Shown here: one piece after another, positions 50,617-60,597 of the stretch
Numbering within the stretch: the first letter of the stretch is position 1
Layout: the number at the start of each line of letters is the position of its first letter
NCBI GenBank assembly: GCA_963576725.1
Contig: OY755237.1
Span: 53,597,674-53,661,673 of the forward strand
DNA from: Azorinus chamasolen
Lineage: Eukaryota > Mollusca > Bivalvia > Cardiida > Solecurtidae
DNA: 64,000 nt
Direction of reading: 5' to 3'
Notes under the pieces: generated by a model
What the model saw: the letters and a program-made list of their open reading frames with translations, nothing else
What the model was told of the DNA's origin: nothing
Database searches by the model: none
Translations under genes and position numbers: made by a program

Positions 50617-50859
50617 GTATCAAACAATCTGGATCCAGACTATGTATTTGCCTAGGTAATCATAAAATAATCGGGCTGCTTGCCTTCCGAGAGTTAATGA
50701 GCCCAATTTGTGTCAGCTCCAGCCAGGAGTGAATGGTGTATTGACGTCATAGGGATTGCTATCTGCTGATGCTATAGTGAGATCTGTGGCCTGTCTGTGT
50801 GGTGTGAGATCACAAACATCACTATTCACTGCCAGCATACTGCTGGTAAGCCTCCCTAG
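50617..50859 (-). mobile_element. Worn family D and unassigned DNA
   Basis: D to 50697 (TATCAAACAATCTGGATCC, GAGAGTTAA). The rest has no recognised repeat. Confidence 0.45.
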
Positions 50860-51040
50860 CAGAGAAACAGATAAAATGTGCGTTACTCAGATACTAAAAT
50901 TGTCATTTCTTTACCAAACTCTATCTTGTGACCACTCTTTAGAATTGTCTCTAAGAGATGATTCTGAAGAGTGGTCAGAACACAGGGTTTGGTGTAGAAA
51001 TAAAGGAGTTATTCTTGAAAATGTTTTATCTGGACCTCTG
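50860..51040 (+). mobile_element. Family G MITE
   Basis: CAGAGAAACAGATAAAATGTGCG, hairpin CTTTAGAATTGTCTCTAAG to GATTCTGAAGAGTGG, GGTTTGGTGTAGAAATAAAG, TTATCTGGACCTCTG. Confidence 0.82.
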
Positions 51041-51061
51041 CCTAGTTTATGGTATTAGGGG

Positions 51062-51340
51062 TAATCACATTGTCAGTCCTTCGATCCATCTGTCCATCCA
51101 TCCCAAATTTCTTGTCCCTTCTATAACTTTTTTATCTGTAAATGGATTTCAAAATAACCATGCACAAAATTAATGTTCACCACACAAAGGGGATATCTCA
51201 CGTTCAACTCCCTGGTCAAAGGTCAAGGTCACAGGGTACAATTACTGATATCCTTTTGGGGCATTTTTCATTTTTGTTATTCACATAAATATTCAACAGG
51301 GAAAGGGTTAATTTCTTAATGAATATTCATGGAGTAAAAG
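51062..51340 (+). mobile_element. O-type fragment and a B end
   Basis: GATCCATCTGTCCATCCATCC, TGGTCAAAGGTCAAGGTCAC and TTTTGGGGCATTTTTC (51062-51265). B end AGGGAAAGGGTTAA at 51297-51311. Confidence 0.6.
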
Positions 51341-52022
51341 TTGAACCCTTTCCCTATTGAATATTCATGTAAGAAATAATGGCCATGGCAGAAACTGTAG
51401 AATCTTATCTATATTATTATTATATGCCCATCTTGACAGACGGTACTTAATTATTATGTGGTGGTGCTGTCCGTCCATCTGTCAGTCTCTCTGTCCATCC
51501 GTCCATGAACTTTTGCTTGTCTGCTCTCTAACTCAAACAAATGTAATCAAATCCTTTTCAAATTTTGTCAGCATGTATATATTACCATAATGTCTCAGTC
51601 AGGTTCAATAACCAGCAAGACTGTCGCAGGCACTCCAGAATTATCTCCCCTTACTTTATGATTTATTTTGGTGAACTTTTGCTTGTCCGCTCTTTAACTC
51701 AAACAATCGTAATCCAATTCTTTTCGAATTTGGTCAGCATGTATATTACTATAAAATGACTCAGTCAAGTTTGAAGAAGAGCAAGATTGCACTTGATACT
51801 CCAGAATTATCTCCCCTTACTGTATTCCACCTGATATGGAGTAAAGGCCTTTTAATTTCCAGACATTTGACGGGCGTATATTGTGACAATTTGGCACTCT
51901 TGTATCATAAGCAAACAGAGCAGACCTTGATCAGATGGCTCTTACAGGAACCTCTGATCTGGGTCTACTCTGTTCGCAAGTGCTTGAAAAGGCATTTACA
52001 TGTATATGAAGGAAAGAGTTAA
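51341..52022 (-). mobile_element. Family B MITE split by O3
   Basis: TTGAACCCTTTCCC to CTTATCTATATTATTAT, then O3, then ATCATAAGCAAACAGAGCAGACC to GGAAAGAGTTAA. Confidence 0.85.
51420..51903 (+). mobile_element. O-type element O3, short copy
   Basis: TATGCCCATCTTGACAGACGG opening, CCGTCCATCTGTCAGTC, two modules with GCTTGTCTGCTCTCTAACTC and GTCAGCATGTATAT. End GACGGGCGTATATTGTGAC and TTTGGCACTCTTGT. Confidence 0.85.
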
Positions 52023-52262
52023 ATCCAACAAACTAAGGTAAAACTGGAGTATGCTGCTAGTTTAAGTCTTGTTTACGTGTAGTTTGGCAAACTGAAACTC
52101 TGGTGTTCTAGAGGTGCCAAACTGGTCTGAAAAACAAATTAGAAAGTCACATTGCTTGTCTCAGTGCCTGGCCCAGGTGATGACATTTACTGTGTGTTAT
52201 ATCATTCCAGTTCCATAGTGCCAGGGGCCTGTCTTAGATAAACCTGTACTTGGATCCATAGA
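52023..52262. other. Single-copy DNA, no feature recognised
   Basis: No repeat family or coding signal seen. Confidence 0.4.
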
Positions 52263-52690
52263 TAGGCATTTTCACACCTTTGCAAACGCAGTAGACCCAG
52301 ATCAGATGGCTCCCATCTGATCAGGGTCTTCTCTGTTTGCTTTTAAATATGTATTAGCTGAGTTTTTATAATGAAATATATATGTACGCATAACTTTTTG
52401 TGATTGGTAGAAACTAGAGTGATATCTGTCGTTATTATTTCATAAGCAAACAGAGCTGACCCTTACATATCGGACAGCTCCTATAGGAGCCATCTGATCA
52501 GGGTCTGTTCTGTTTGGCATGAAAAGGTGTTTGTATGAGGGGATAGGTTAATCTTGTCTTAGCAAACAGGGTAGACCCACCTGTAGGAGTTGTCTGACCA
52601 GGGTCTGCCCTGTGTGCTTATATGTTGTAGATTTGATTGTTTACTGACATTTAATGCCATAAAAATGATTTTCCTTATTTCCTACTTTTA
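52263..52690. mobile_element. Three family B parts, two in opposite orientation
   Basis: Forward hairpin 52279-52342 joins a reverse B (52343-52551, end AGGTTAA). A forward B (52568-52690) has GCAAACAGGGTAGACCC to GGGTCTGCCCTGTGTGC. Confidence 0.75.
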
Positions 52691-52896
52691 ATCCTTTGCT
52701 GCATAAATAGACCTTTTAAACACATTTGCAAACAGAGTAGACCCAGATCAGATGGCTCCAACAGGAGCCATCTGACCAGGGTCTGCTCTGTTTGCTTTTA
52801 GCATTATATAGATCTGATTCTTCAGTTTCTGCCATGGCCAAAAGTTCATGTGCCATTATAAAAATTAATCTAATTCATATTCATGATATCTTTTAA
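52688..52896 (+). mobile_element. TTAA MITE family B
   Basis: TTAATCCTTTGCTGC; hairpin GCAAACAGAGTAGACCC to GGGTCTGCTCTGTTTGC, nearly perfect; tail reaches CATATTCATGATATC where A is inserted. Confidence 0.85.
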
Positions 52897-53119
52897 CCCA
52901 TTCCCTCATAGGCTATTTTTAGATCCAACCTATTTGAATAAATCTACCGAAAAGGAGCATTAACTATAGAAATAAAAAAATAAGAATTTTGTAGTTCTGA
53001 AACCATTGTGAAAAATAGAGCATTTGCTCCTTAGGAGCAAATGCACTATTTATCACAATGGTTTCAACAAGTGAATTCTACAGAGGCGTAGAAAGTCGTA
53101 TTATGGAGGAAAGGGTTTA
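52893..53119 (-). mobile_element. TTAA MITE family A
   Basis: TTAACCCATTCCCTCATAGG to GGAGGAAAGGGTTTA. Apex GCTCCTTAGGAGC. Confidence 0.88.
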
Positions 53120-53321
53120 CGGATATCATGTTCAATAGAGAATCAGAATGTTTTTCTTGACAGTGGACCAATTTAGATAACAGGTGGGTTATAAATGACC
53201 CTAACATTGTATGTAGATATGCCTCAGATGTTGGCCACTTGTTCCTGGTATTGATGGACTGCTACCTGTCAAAAGTCATTATGAAATGACATTGTCTGAC
53301 CGAATTTGTTATTCCCTATAG

Positions 53322-53480
53322 CAGAGGCCCTAAGATAAGATATATAAATTAAAACATTTTCAAGAATAACTGCCTTATTTCTCCACCAAACCTTTTCAAG
53401 ATGATTCGAAAGAGTGGTCACAACTTAGGGTTAATGGAGAAATAAAGATTTTAGTACATGTATTTGAATATGTAGCTGAT
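53322..53480 (+). mobile_element. Family G MITE, left arm deleted
   Basis: CAGAGGCCCTAAGATAAGATA, TTATTTCTCCACCAAACC, GAAAGAGTGGTCACAACTTAGGG, TATGTAGCTGATG. Confidence 0.72.
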
Positions 53481-53589
53481 GAGTGGTCTATAGGCAAAGT
53501 TTTGACTCGGATGAGAAGCAGAGTAACATAGTTTGAGTATCCGTTGAGAAATGAAACGATCAATTAATTACCCCTCAGAATTGCAGTAG

Positions 53590-54156
53590 TTAACCTATAA
53601 CTCTATAAATATGCCTTTACTACATTTGCAAACACAGTAGACTCAGATCAGATGGTTCCAGGTGTAGGAGCCATCTGATCAGGGACTCTGCTCTAGATCT
53701 GAAGAAATAATATAAATCTGATTATACAGTTTCAGCCTTTACTAAAACTTCCTAAAGATTAATATTCATGATGCAATTATGTCTTGAATACTAGGGATGT
53801 ACGTGTTAATTGCGTTAACGGTTACGGAAACTGTAACCGGTTAATCGTAAGCAAAAACCGGTTAACTGAACCGGTTAACCTGGCATGCCGCGAATAATCT
53901 GTCTGTGACCCGATGTTAATATTCTAAATGTTAATGATAGACTTACTTTGAATAATCTATTGACAAGTGTCGAAAAGCTTGAATTTGGATCAAGGCAGTT
54001 AAAGTGAGCGGTGGAGATGTCATATGCTACTTATGTGCAGCAAACTCCATTTTTTTAAAAAAAAAAAGGTAAAGTGAAACTGGTTAACTGAGGTTATAAT
54101 GGTTAACCGATTAATCGTTAACATCCCTAATTAATGCTCATAGAGTGAAGGGTTAA
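53590..54156 (+). mobile_element. Family B MITE split by hAT-like element
   Basis: TTAACCTATAACTC, hairpin GCAAACACAGTAGACTC with GTGTAGGAGCC, tail to ATTATGTCTTGAATA. After the insert come TTAATGCTCATAGAG and TGAAGGGTTAA. Confidence 0.82.
53792..54129 (+). mobile_element. hAT-like element with BED-finger remnant
   Basis: Ends TAGGGATGTACGTGTTAAT and TTAACATCCCTA are inverted and AT-rich with repeated CCGGTTAAC. At 53986-54036 one frame reads a Trp, then 13 residues on a Cys-Tyr-Leu-Cys (54025-54036), the spacing of a BED zinc finger. No transposase core remains. An 8-bp target duplication is not evident. Confidence 0.72.
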
Positions 54157-54224
54157 AAAGTCTATTCTATTATCCACTAGACCATAATTGCTTGTTATCA
54201 AATTAGTATAAATATGATGCCAAA

Positions 54225-54660
54225 CGATAACGCTTCTCTTGCTAAGCTTGTCTTGGTTGGCATGTGTAAACAACTGGGATCCAGATAAGACCCCGTGTAA
54301 CTTAGTGTCTCGTTAGGATCCAAGGTGTGTGACCCTCGATCAATACTTTCACAAAAGTTTGATGGAGTCAAAATTCAACAGAATTTACTTCTACAAATCA
54401 GAAATTGAGCAGACGTTATTATTTTGGTGTGAGAAGAATTAGCAGGGTGGACCCATCCCTTGTCGATCATTATGACCATTTTCAAAGGTGTTTGATGGTG
54501 ACTGGTTAATCAGCTTCAAAGTGTTCTGGGTTTAGGCTACTGCCAGATAATTATGATATACAGAACTCTGAAATCTGGTTTATATTGTCCAAGCTAGTTT
54601 ACATTTTTGTTCACAAGTGGAAACTTATGCAAACAGTCTGGATCCTTCTTGAACGGAAGC
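54225..54660 (+). mobile_element. Worn family D copies
   Basis: GTGTAAACAACTGGGATCC to GGATCCAAGGTGTGTG (54260-54330); TGCAAACAGTCTGGATCC (54628). Between them is unassigned DNA. Confidence 0.5.
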
Positions 54661-54693
54661 TGGCGGAGAAATCTATTTGAGTGCATTTTAGTC

Positions 54694-54965
54694 TTAACCC
54701 TCTCCTCCATAAATACATCTTTCTACGCCTCTGTAATAACCACTTCTTGAAGCCATTGTGATAAATAGAGCAAAATAGTTATTTGTAATGAAATATGGAA
54801 GGTGGAACATAATGTAGCCATCTTAGAAAGTAAAGAAACACATCCATCAAATTTCATTAGCAAACAGAGCAGACCCTGATCAGACGGCTCCTAGAGGAGC
54901 TGTCTGATCTGGGTCTACTCTGCTTGCCAAGCGTGATAATGCGTTTATATGAGGGAAAGGGTTAA
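54694..54965. mobile_element. Chimera: family A left end, family B' right end
   Basis: TTAACCCTCTCCTCCATAAA to CATTGTGATAAATAGAGC is A. It switches at about 54772 to AATAGTTATTTGTAATGAAATATGG (B') with an intact hairpin and GGGAAAGGGTTAA end. Confidence 0.85.
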
Positions 54966-55063
54966 GGTAATTAAGGCAAGAATGCAAAGAGTGACACAGA
55001 TCTTCAGACAAAAGACTGGTGCATTATGGCCAGACCACCTCAATGCTCTGGCTGTTGTGTCAT

Positions 55064-55285
55064 TAACCTTTGGATGCTGAATTTTCAGTCATATTATCCC
55101 ATCAGTGTTTAACAGTCTGTTCAGTAAGACTGGATTAAAATTGCATGGGGATTGTTGGTGATAAACAGTGTAGACCCAGATCAGAGGGCTTCTAAACAGA
55201 CCCTAATCAGAGGGCTCCTTTAGAATCCCTCTGATCTGGTTCTACACTGTTTGCAAATGGCAGTGCTCTGGTTTCCAGCATTCTC
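55064..55285 (-). mobile_element. Family C MITE with doubled arm
   Basis: TTAACCTTTGGATGCTGAAT; AAACAGTGTAGACCCAGATC then a second ACAGACCCTAATCAGAGGG before GGTTCTACACTGTTTGC. Confidence 0.75.
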
Positions 55286-55453
55286 AAGGTCAAAAAATTC
55301 TATTTCCTTTCATTACCAAAAAAATCGAATCTGTGCCAAATGTTGAAAAAAAGTTAACAAGTTTTGAATGATAATAAAACTGAATTTATATAATTGGGTG
55401 AAGTGATAATTTTGTCAATGGTGCCAGTATAAAACCGATGTTCGCGTTGGATT

Positions 55454-55645
55454 TTAACCCTAGCCTTACAATACTGAGTTTTCAGATGAACTATTCCAAA
55501 ACTCAAACAGGTCAAGCTTATGGTGATAATTATGTAGGGATTTTTTTAAAGAAACATGTAACATGACAAGCAGTGCAGACCCTGATGAGAGTGCTCCTCT
55601 AGGATCCCTCTCGTCTGGGTCTACACGGTTTGCAAAGGACATTAG
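55454..55645 (-). mobile_element. Family C2 MITE
   Basis: TTAACCCTAGCCTTACAATAC, AAACAGGTCAAGCTTATGG, hairpin GCAGTGCAGACCCTGATG to GGGTCTACACGGTTTGC. Confidence 0.8.
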
Positions 55646-55742
55646 TGACACAGTAGATCAGGAAGAGCCACCTAGTTACTAGCTCAGTGTCTATTTAGGA
55701 TCCAAGCCATTGGACACTTGGTAGTTTCTGAAAAGAAAAAGC
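55646..55742 (+). mobile_element. Family D right half
   Basis: GTTACTAGCTCAGTGTC, TAGGATCCAAGCCATTGGACAC. Confidence 0.5.
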
Positions 55743-55943
55743 TTAACCCCTTTACTCCATAAATATGCCTTTCTACGCCTTTGCAAACAGAGTAGATGAA
55801 TAAATATAGATCAATATAGATGAAAAAAAGTTATGATTCTACAGTTTCTGCCTAGATTGCCAAAAATTCCTGTGTCCAATATTTATCTAATTAATATTCA
55901 AGTCATTTTATCATACATGAATATTCATGACGGAAACGGTTAA
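55743..55943 (+). mobile_element. TTAA MITE family B, hairpin replaced
   Basis: TTAACCCCTTTACTCC to CGGAAACGGTTAA; GCAAACAGAGTAGATGAATA breaks into AT-rich GATCAATATAGATG. Confidence 0.8.
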
Positions 55944-55983
55944 ATGAGTAGGAATTGAGTAATTTAGTACACCAGATCAGAGA

Positions 55984-56128
55984 TTAACTCTTTCCTCCAT
56001 AGGCTATTTTTAGACCCATCCTCTTTAAATTAATCTACCCAAAAGGAGCATTTACTTAGAGAAAAGGAAAATAGAATTGTGTAGTTTTTAAACCATTGTG
56101 ATAAATAAAGAATTTGCTCCTATTTCAT
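55984..56128 (-). mobile_element. Family A MITE, truncated by O2-type fragment
   Basis: TTAACTCTTTCCTCCATAGG to GAATTTGCTCCTATTTC. Confidence 0.82.
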
Positions 56129-56494
56129 ATTTGGCAGTCACATAGCATCATGTTCAGGTCCTCTACAAAAGTTTTATAAATTATGCCCCCGAGGTTAAAA
56201 TTGGCCCCACCCAGGGGTGAACAGTTTTCAATAGAAACATATAGTGAAAACTTTGAAAATCTTCTTCTCTGAAACTGGAAGGTTCTGAACTTTCATATTT
56301 TGCACATACATGTAGCATTATATGTTCAGGTCTTCTACAAAAGTTATTATAAATTATGCCCCCTGAGGGATCAAAACTGGCCCTGCCCCAGGGGTGGCCA
56401 GTTTTCAATAGAAACATATAGTGAAAACTTTGAAAATCTTCTCCTTGATTGTCTGGTGAGCATGAATATCAGGGCTATCATGGCCCTCTTGTTT
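56129..56494 (+). mobile_element. O2-type element, 3' fragment
   Basis: Two modules with AGGTCCTCTACAAAAGTT and ATTATGCCCCC. The end CTGGTGAGCATGAATATCAGG and AGGGCTATCATGGCCCTCTTGTT matches the O2 end. Confidence 0.83.
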
Positions 56495-56747
56495 TATTTT
56501 TTATATTTTTAAAAAAAAAATGATTTTGCAATTTTGAACCAGAGGAGGAATTTATTTTGGAAGATTATATCTTGAGAGTGTTAAGAGCTAAGTCAGGTTG
56601 TGCCATGAGAGGGGACTAAACTAAATCTGCAAACCGATCAATTGTCTGCAAAAATTGGTTGTCTCTTACCTTTTGTGGTCTCTGACAAGTACTTGTGGTC
56701 GAATTTCTCCACTGGTTAATAAAAGCCTGGATCAGAGTATGAAATAA
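56495..56747. other. Single-copy DNA, no feature recognised
   Basis: A/T runs at the O2 junction, then unassigned. Confidence 0.4.
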
Positions 56748-56983
56748 TTAACCCTTTACTCCATAAATGCTTTCTAATGCCTTTCAAAACAGAGCAGACC
56801 CAGATCAGGGTTTGCTCTGTTTGCTTATGGAATATAATATAGATCTGATTCTACAGTTTCTGCCAGGGCCAAACATCCATATGTTCATATTATATTACCA
56901 TATAAATAAATACATGTAATTAATATTCATTAAATCATTATTTCTGTTATAAATATTCATGATCACGTAAAGGGTATAGTTCT
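56748..56983 (+). mobile_element. TTAA MITE family B, short hairpin
   Basis: TTAACCCTTTACTCC; CAAAACAGAGCAGACCCAGATC then AGGGTTTGCTCTGTTTGC; end ACGTAAAGGGTATA. Confidence 0.82.
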
Positions 56984-57224
56984 ATGCACGGTGACTGTAG
57001 ATTCATGTTTCATGTTTTGAATTGATTTTCATCGTTAGAATCTTAATGCCGTATTCTTATGTCATTAAGTTCTTTAGGGGTCAAAATTCCCATTAAGCAT
57101 TGAATAGATCAGAATCATACAAGTTTTTACCATTTAAATTAGATTTTGAACTATTTAAGCAGTACAGTTTTTCATGTGCTTGAACAGGTTGCATGTGTGA
57201 TTAAAGAAATTTGTTTCTTGAAAG

Positions 57225-57330
57225 CAGTGGTGGAATAATATGACTTTTTCCTAACTACGGGAACATTTATAAAACAAGTTGGATCCTGGTGAGAGGCAGG
57301 TAATTACCAGTTTCCCATCAGGATCTGAAC
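57225..57330 (+). mobile_element. Worn family D
   Basis: AAAACAAGTTGGATCCTGGTG to CAGGATCTGAACTGTTAG. Confidence 0.55.
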
Positions 57331-57355
57331 TGTTAGATTCTTTGATTTATTGAAA

Positions 57356-57568
57356 ATAACCCTTAATTTCCTGTAAAGTATTCATGTAAGAAATAATGGC
57401 AACATGAGTGTATTCAAGGGAAATTTTTGTTTTTACTATAAATGTAATATCAGATCTATATTATGTCAAAAGCAAACGGAGCAGACCCTGATCAGCCATC
57501 TGATCTTGGTCTACTCTGTTTGCATATTTGTGAAAAGGCACATACATGTATATGAGGGAAAGGGTTAA
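57356..57568 (-). mobile_element. Family B MITE
   Basis: AATAACCCTTAATTTCC to GAGGGAAAGGGTTAA; hairpin GCAAACGGAGCAGACCC to GGTCTACTCTGTTTGC, apex lost. Confidence 0.85.
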
Positions 57569-57794
57569 AGAAATGGAAAGCGGACAAACGTTTCAGTGTT
57601 CTGTGTGTCATTATTGAGGATCTGCATACCATGGGATATGATTAATGGCTTTTATGAAATGCTATATATATATTAGTTTGAAAATTCTTATATTTTGAAA
57701 CAATGTACAGTTGACACAGTTTTTTAAGTATTAGAGTTAAATTATCTTGACAACAAAGTCGGTAATTTGTTTTTAACATAACTTATCTAGGAAA

Positions 57795-57945
57795 TGGGTA
57801 AGATACGTAAATTCAAATATTTTTAATAGCATTTCCTTTACTTCTCCATCAGATTATCTTATCTTCGAGCCGTTTCTAAAAATTTGTCACATCATTGGTT
57901 TGGTGGTGAAATTGGTGATTTTAGTATTTGTATAATTATGCACTT
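57795..57945 (+). mobile_element. Worn family G
   Basis: GGTAAGATACGTAAATTC, CTTCTCCATCAGATTATC, CATTGGTTTGGTGGTGAAATTGG. Confidence 0.7.
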
Positions 57946-58016
57946 TGGTTTATGTTTTTATTTTTGACAAAACTGAGATTTTTTTGTATCAGGAAGTACT
58001 GATTATTTTGATACTT

Positions 58017-58345
58017 TTGACTCTTTGTGTGCTTAGCAATATTTATATTGTCATCACAAAAATTGTTGTCTGCATCAATTCTGAAAGTTTGTTTTTCTTC
58101 CATTACTTTTAAAAAACAAACGTTGTCAAGGTGTGAGATAGTTTGGATCCTAATGAGATGTTGAGTTGCTTTAATAATGATTGTTAAATTTCCACACGGA
58201 CATTCTCAAAAAAATCCGTGTCCGCCTGGAATCCGGGTGGAATATTGAGATTCCGTGTCATTTCCGCCTGGAATCCGCCCGGAATCCGCCTGGAATCCGT
58301 GTGGATTTTTCGTACAGGTCTAAGTATCTCGTCTGAATGCAAACT
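58017..58345 (-). mobile_element. Family D MITE split by GC-rich insert J
   Basis: GACTCTTTGTGTGCTTAGC, GTTGTCTGCATCAATTCTG, GATAGTTTGGATCCTAATGAG; resumes AAGTATCTCGTCTGAATGC after J. Confidence 0.7.
58191..58305. mobile_element. Element J: GC-rich insert with CCACACGGA ends
   Basis: TCCACACGGA and its inverse TCCGTGTGGA bound the insert, which contains four GCCTGGAATCCG-type repeats. GC content is far above that of its surroundings. Confidence 0.65.
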
Positions 58346-58541
58346 ATATTTGTCGTCTGCTTCAATTCTAAAAATAAGATTTCTCTCATTTCTTCACAAT
58401 AATATGGTCAAAGTGACAAACAGTTTGGATCCAGATGAGACGCCCCATTATGCGTCGTCTCATCTTAATCCAAACTGTTTGCATAGGTAAGCACGGATGC
58501 ATAGTTTAATGTTGCCAAAGTATTAGTGTGCAAAGATTTAA
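58346..58541 (-). mobile_element. TTAA MITE family D
   Basis: TTTGTCGTCTGCTTCAATTC, hairpin CAAACAGTTTGGATCCAG with apex GACGCCCCATTATGCGTCGTC, GTGTGCAAAGATTTAA. Confidence 0.85.
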
Positions 58542-58589
58542 TTGCTGCAAGATTTCTCACGATTATTTCAGATGTTACAAGATAACATG

Positions 58590-58807
58590 ACAGTACAATA
58601 AAACCTTGCTATTCCAAACTTTAAGTAAAGAAGAATTAAGAACCATTTAGGCAGGTGGCTGCTTAACGCATTACCTCATAGGCTATTTTTAGATCAAACC
58701 ACTTTGAATAAATCTACTGAAACGGAGCATTAAACTCTATCACAATGGTTTCAACAGGTGATTTTTACAGAGGCGTAGAAAGGCATATTTATGGAGGAAA
58801 GGTTTAA
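58590..58807. mobile_element. Family F left part, interrupted by A
   Basis: F: AGTACAATAAAACCTTGCTATTCC, GGCAGGTGGCTGC (to 58662). A reverse (58663-58807): TTAACGCATTACCTCATAGG to GGAGGAAAGGTTTAA, left hairpin arm deleted. Confidence 0.75.
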
Positions 58808-58854
58808 AATTTAATCTTTCAACATAATATTATTTAAACTAAATTAATCTGTAT

Positions 58855-58983
58855 CAAAAGTTAATCACTGAAAAAATTAATTTTATGAAAAACAGTGCAG
58901 ACCCTGATCATACTTTGGGCTCTCATTGGTGTACACTGTTTGCAATGGGGCCTTAGGTACTCTGTTATCCCATTTTAACCCAG
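58855..58983 (-). mobile_element. Worn family C hairpin
   Basis: GAAAAACAGTGCAGACCCTG to TGGTGTACACTGTTTGC, CCCATTTTAACCC. Confidence 0.6.
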
Positions 58984-59010
58984 TGTAGCCATTTTAGATA
59001 ATGGATTCAT

Positions 59011-59224
59011 TTAACCCTTTCTTCCATAAATACGCCTTTCTATACGCCTCTGTAATAGTCCCTTCTTGAAACCATTGTGATAAATAGAGCATTTGCTCCA
59101 TAGGAGCAAATGCTCTATTTATCACAATGGTTCCTTTACTACACAATTATAACATTTTCCTTTTCTCTAGTAAATGCTCCTTTTCAGTAGATTAATTCAA
59201 AGAGGTTGGGTCTAAAAATAGCCT
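59011..59224 (+). mobile_element. TTAA MITE family A, right end cut by B
   Basis: TTAACCCTTTCTTCCATAAA; intact hairpin, apex GCTCCATAGGAGC; ends in AAAAATAGCCTTT at the B junction. Confidence 0.88.
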
Positions 59225-59475
59225 TTATTCTAAGAATATTCCTAAAAGAAATAATAACATCATGAATATTAATTAGTAAAATTTTTATAATGTCACATTG
59301 ACTCAGGAATGTTTTGGCCACTGCATAAACTGTAGAATCATATCTATATCATGTCATAAGTATACAGAGTAGATCCTGATCAGACGGCTTCTTTAGGAGC
59401 CGTCTGATATGGGTGACCACTGTTTGCAAATGGGTGGAGAGGCGTATGCATGTACATGTATATGGAAAGGGTTAA
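59225..59475 (-). mobile_element. Family B MITE
   Basis: AATATTCCTAAAAGAAATAAT, hairpin GTATACAGAGTAGATCC to CTTTAGGAGCC, TATGGAAAGGGTTAA. Confidence 0.8.
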
Positions 59476-59608
59476 AAGTTATAGAAACTAGTGACCAAGT
59501 ATCAAACAGTGTGGATCCTGATCAGACGCCGAGTTACTTGGTGTCTCATCTAGATCCAAGCTGTTTTCAAAGCATGTCAGGTTGCGTTTAGCATGAAAAG
59601 TGTTAATA
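59476..59608 (+). mobile_element. Family D MITE, shortened
   Basis: TATCAAACAGTGTGGATCC to GATCCAAGCTGTTTTC with apex ACGCCGAGTTACTTGGTGT; GCATGAAAAGTGTTAA. Confidence 0.72.
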
Positions 59609-59825
59609 CGAGGACAAGGTTTGCATTCATTGTAACATTTTAGTGGCTAGATTTAGTGATAAATTGATGTTATGCTCTTGTTCATTTTTTTTGTGTGTAT
59701 TTTGAGGTTTTTTGGTAACAGGTAGTTGCAAATGTGTAATGGTTGGATGACAGCAGGAAGTATGTTGCAGTAATTATTAATGGTCTGTTACACTGCGAGA
59801 AAAATAATGAAAGTAATGAAAACAA

Positions 59826-60154
59826 TACAGTAGAGCCTCTCTTAACCTAATGAATATTCATGGACAGAATAGTTATTATGAAATATGGAAGGTGGAACAT
59901 TGTAGACATTTTAGAAAGTAAAGAAACAGATCTTTCAAATTCGATTCGCAAACAGAGCAGACCCTGATCAGACGGCTCCTATAGGAGCCATCTGATCTGG
60001 GTCTACTCTATTTGCAAATGCTTGAAAACGCGTTTATATGAGGGAAAGGGTCTCTGCATTACTTTTGACCTGCATTAAGCTACCACCTGCCTTACAGACC
60101 ACTAATTATACCTTTTTTTGATGGCCTGTAACTAGTAAGACAGGGTCCACTGTA
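59826..60154 (+). mobile_element. Family F MITE split by B'
   Basis: TACAGTAGAGCCTCTCTTA at 59826. After B', CTCTGCATTACTTTTGACC, CCTGCATTAAGCTACCACC, GACAGGGTCCACTGTA. Confidence 0.8.
59844..60051 (-). mobile_element. Family B' MITE inside F
   Basis: CCTAATGAATATTCATGGAC, GGAAGGTGGAACATTGTAG, near-perfect hairpin with CTCCTATAGGAG apex, GAGGGAAAGGGT. Confidence 0.85.
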
Positions 60155-60157
60155 TTA

Positions 60158-60364
60158 TACAGTGGAGTCGCGCTAAAGCGACCACTTAATCTTTTAATGT
60201 AGCATACTAGTATTTAAAAACAGGTGGTTGCTTAATGCAGGATAAAAGTAATGCAGTAAGCTGCTATAGGAGCTTTCTGCATTACTTTTGTCTTGCATTA
60301 AGCTACCACTTGTTTTTAAAATCTAGAGTCTTTGAGAGCGGTTGTATTAGAGAGACTTTACTAT
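60158..60364 (+). mobile_element. Second F-type MITE with divergent ends
   Basis: TACAGTGGAGTCGCGCTAAAG start and GTATTAGAGAGACTTTACTAT end. Hairpin ACAGGTGGTTGCTTAATGC to GCATTAAGCTACCACTTGT with a GCTGCTATAGGAGC apex. Confidence 0.82.
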
Positions 60365-60372
60365 GGAATTAT

Positions 60373-60597
60373 TTAACCCTTTCCTCCATAAATACGCCTT
60401 TCAGCACCTTTCTAAACACTTCTTGAAACCATTGTGATAAATAGAGCATTTGCTCCTATAGGAGCAATTGCTCTATTTATCACAATGGTTTCAAACTACA
60501 AAATTCTAAAATTTTACTTTTCTCTAGTAAATGCTCCTTTTGGGTAGATTCATTCAAAGAGGTTGGGTCTAAAATAGCCTATGGAGGAAAGGGTTAA
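60373..60597 (+). mobile_element. TTAA MITE family A, complete
   Basis: TTAACCCTTTCCTCCATAAA to GGAGGAAAGGGTTAA; apex GCTCCTATAGGAGC. Confidence 0.93.
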
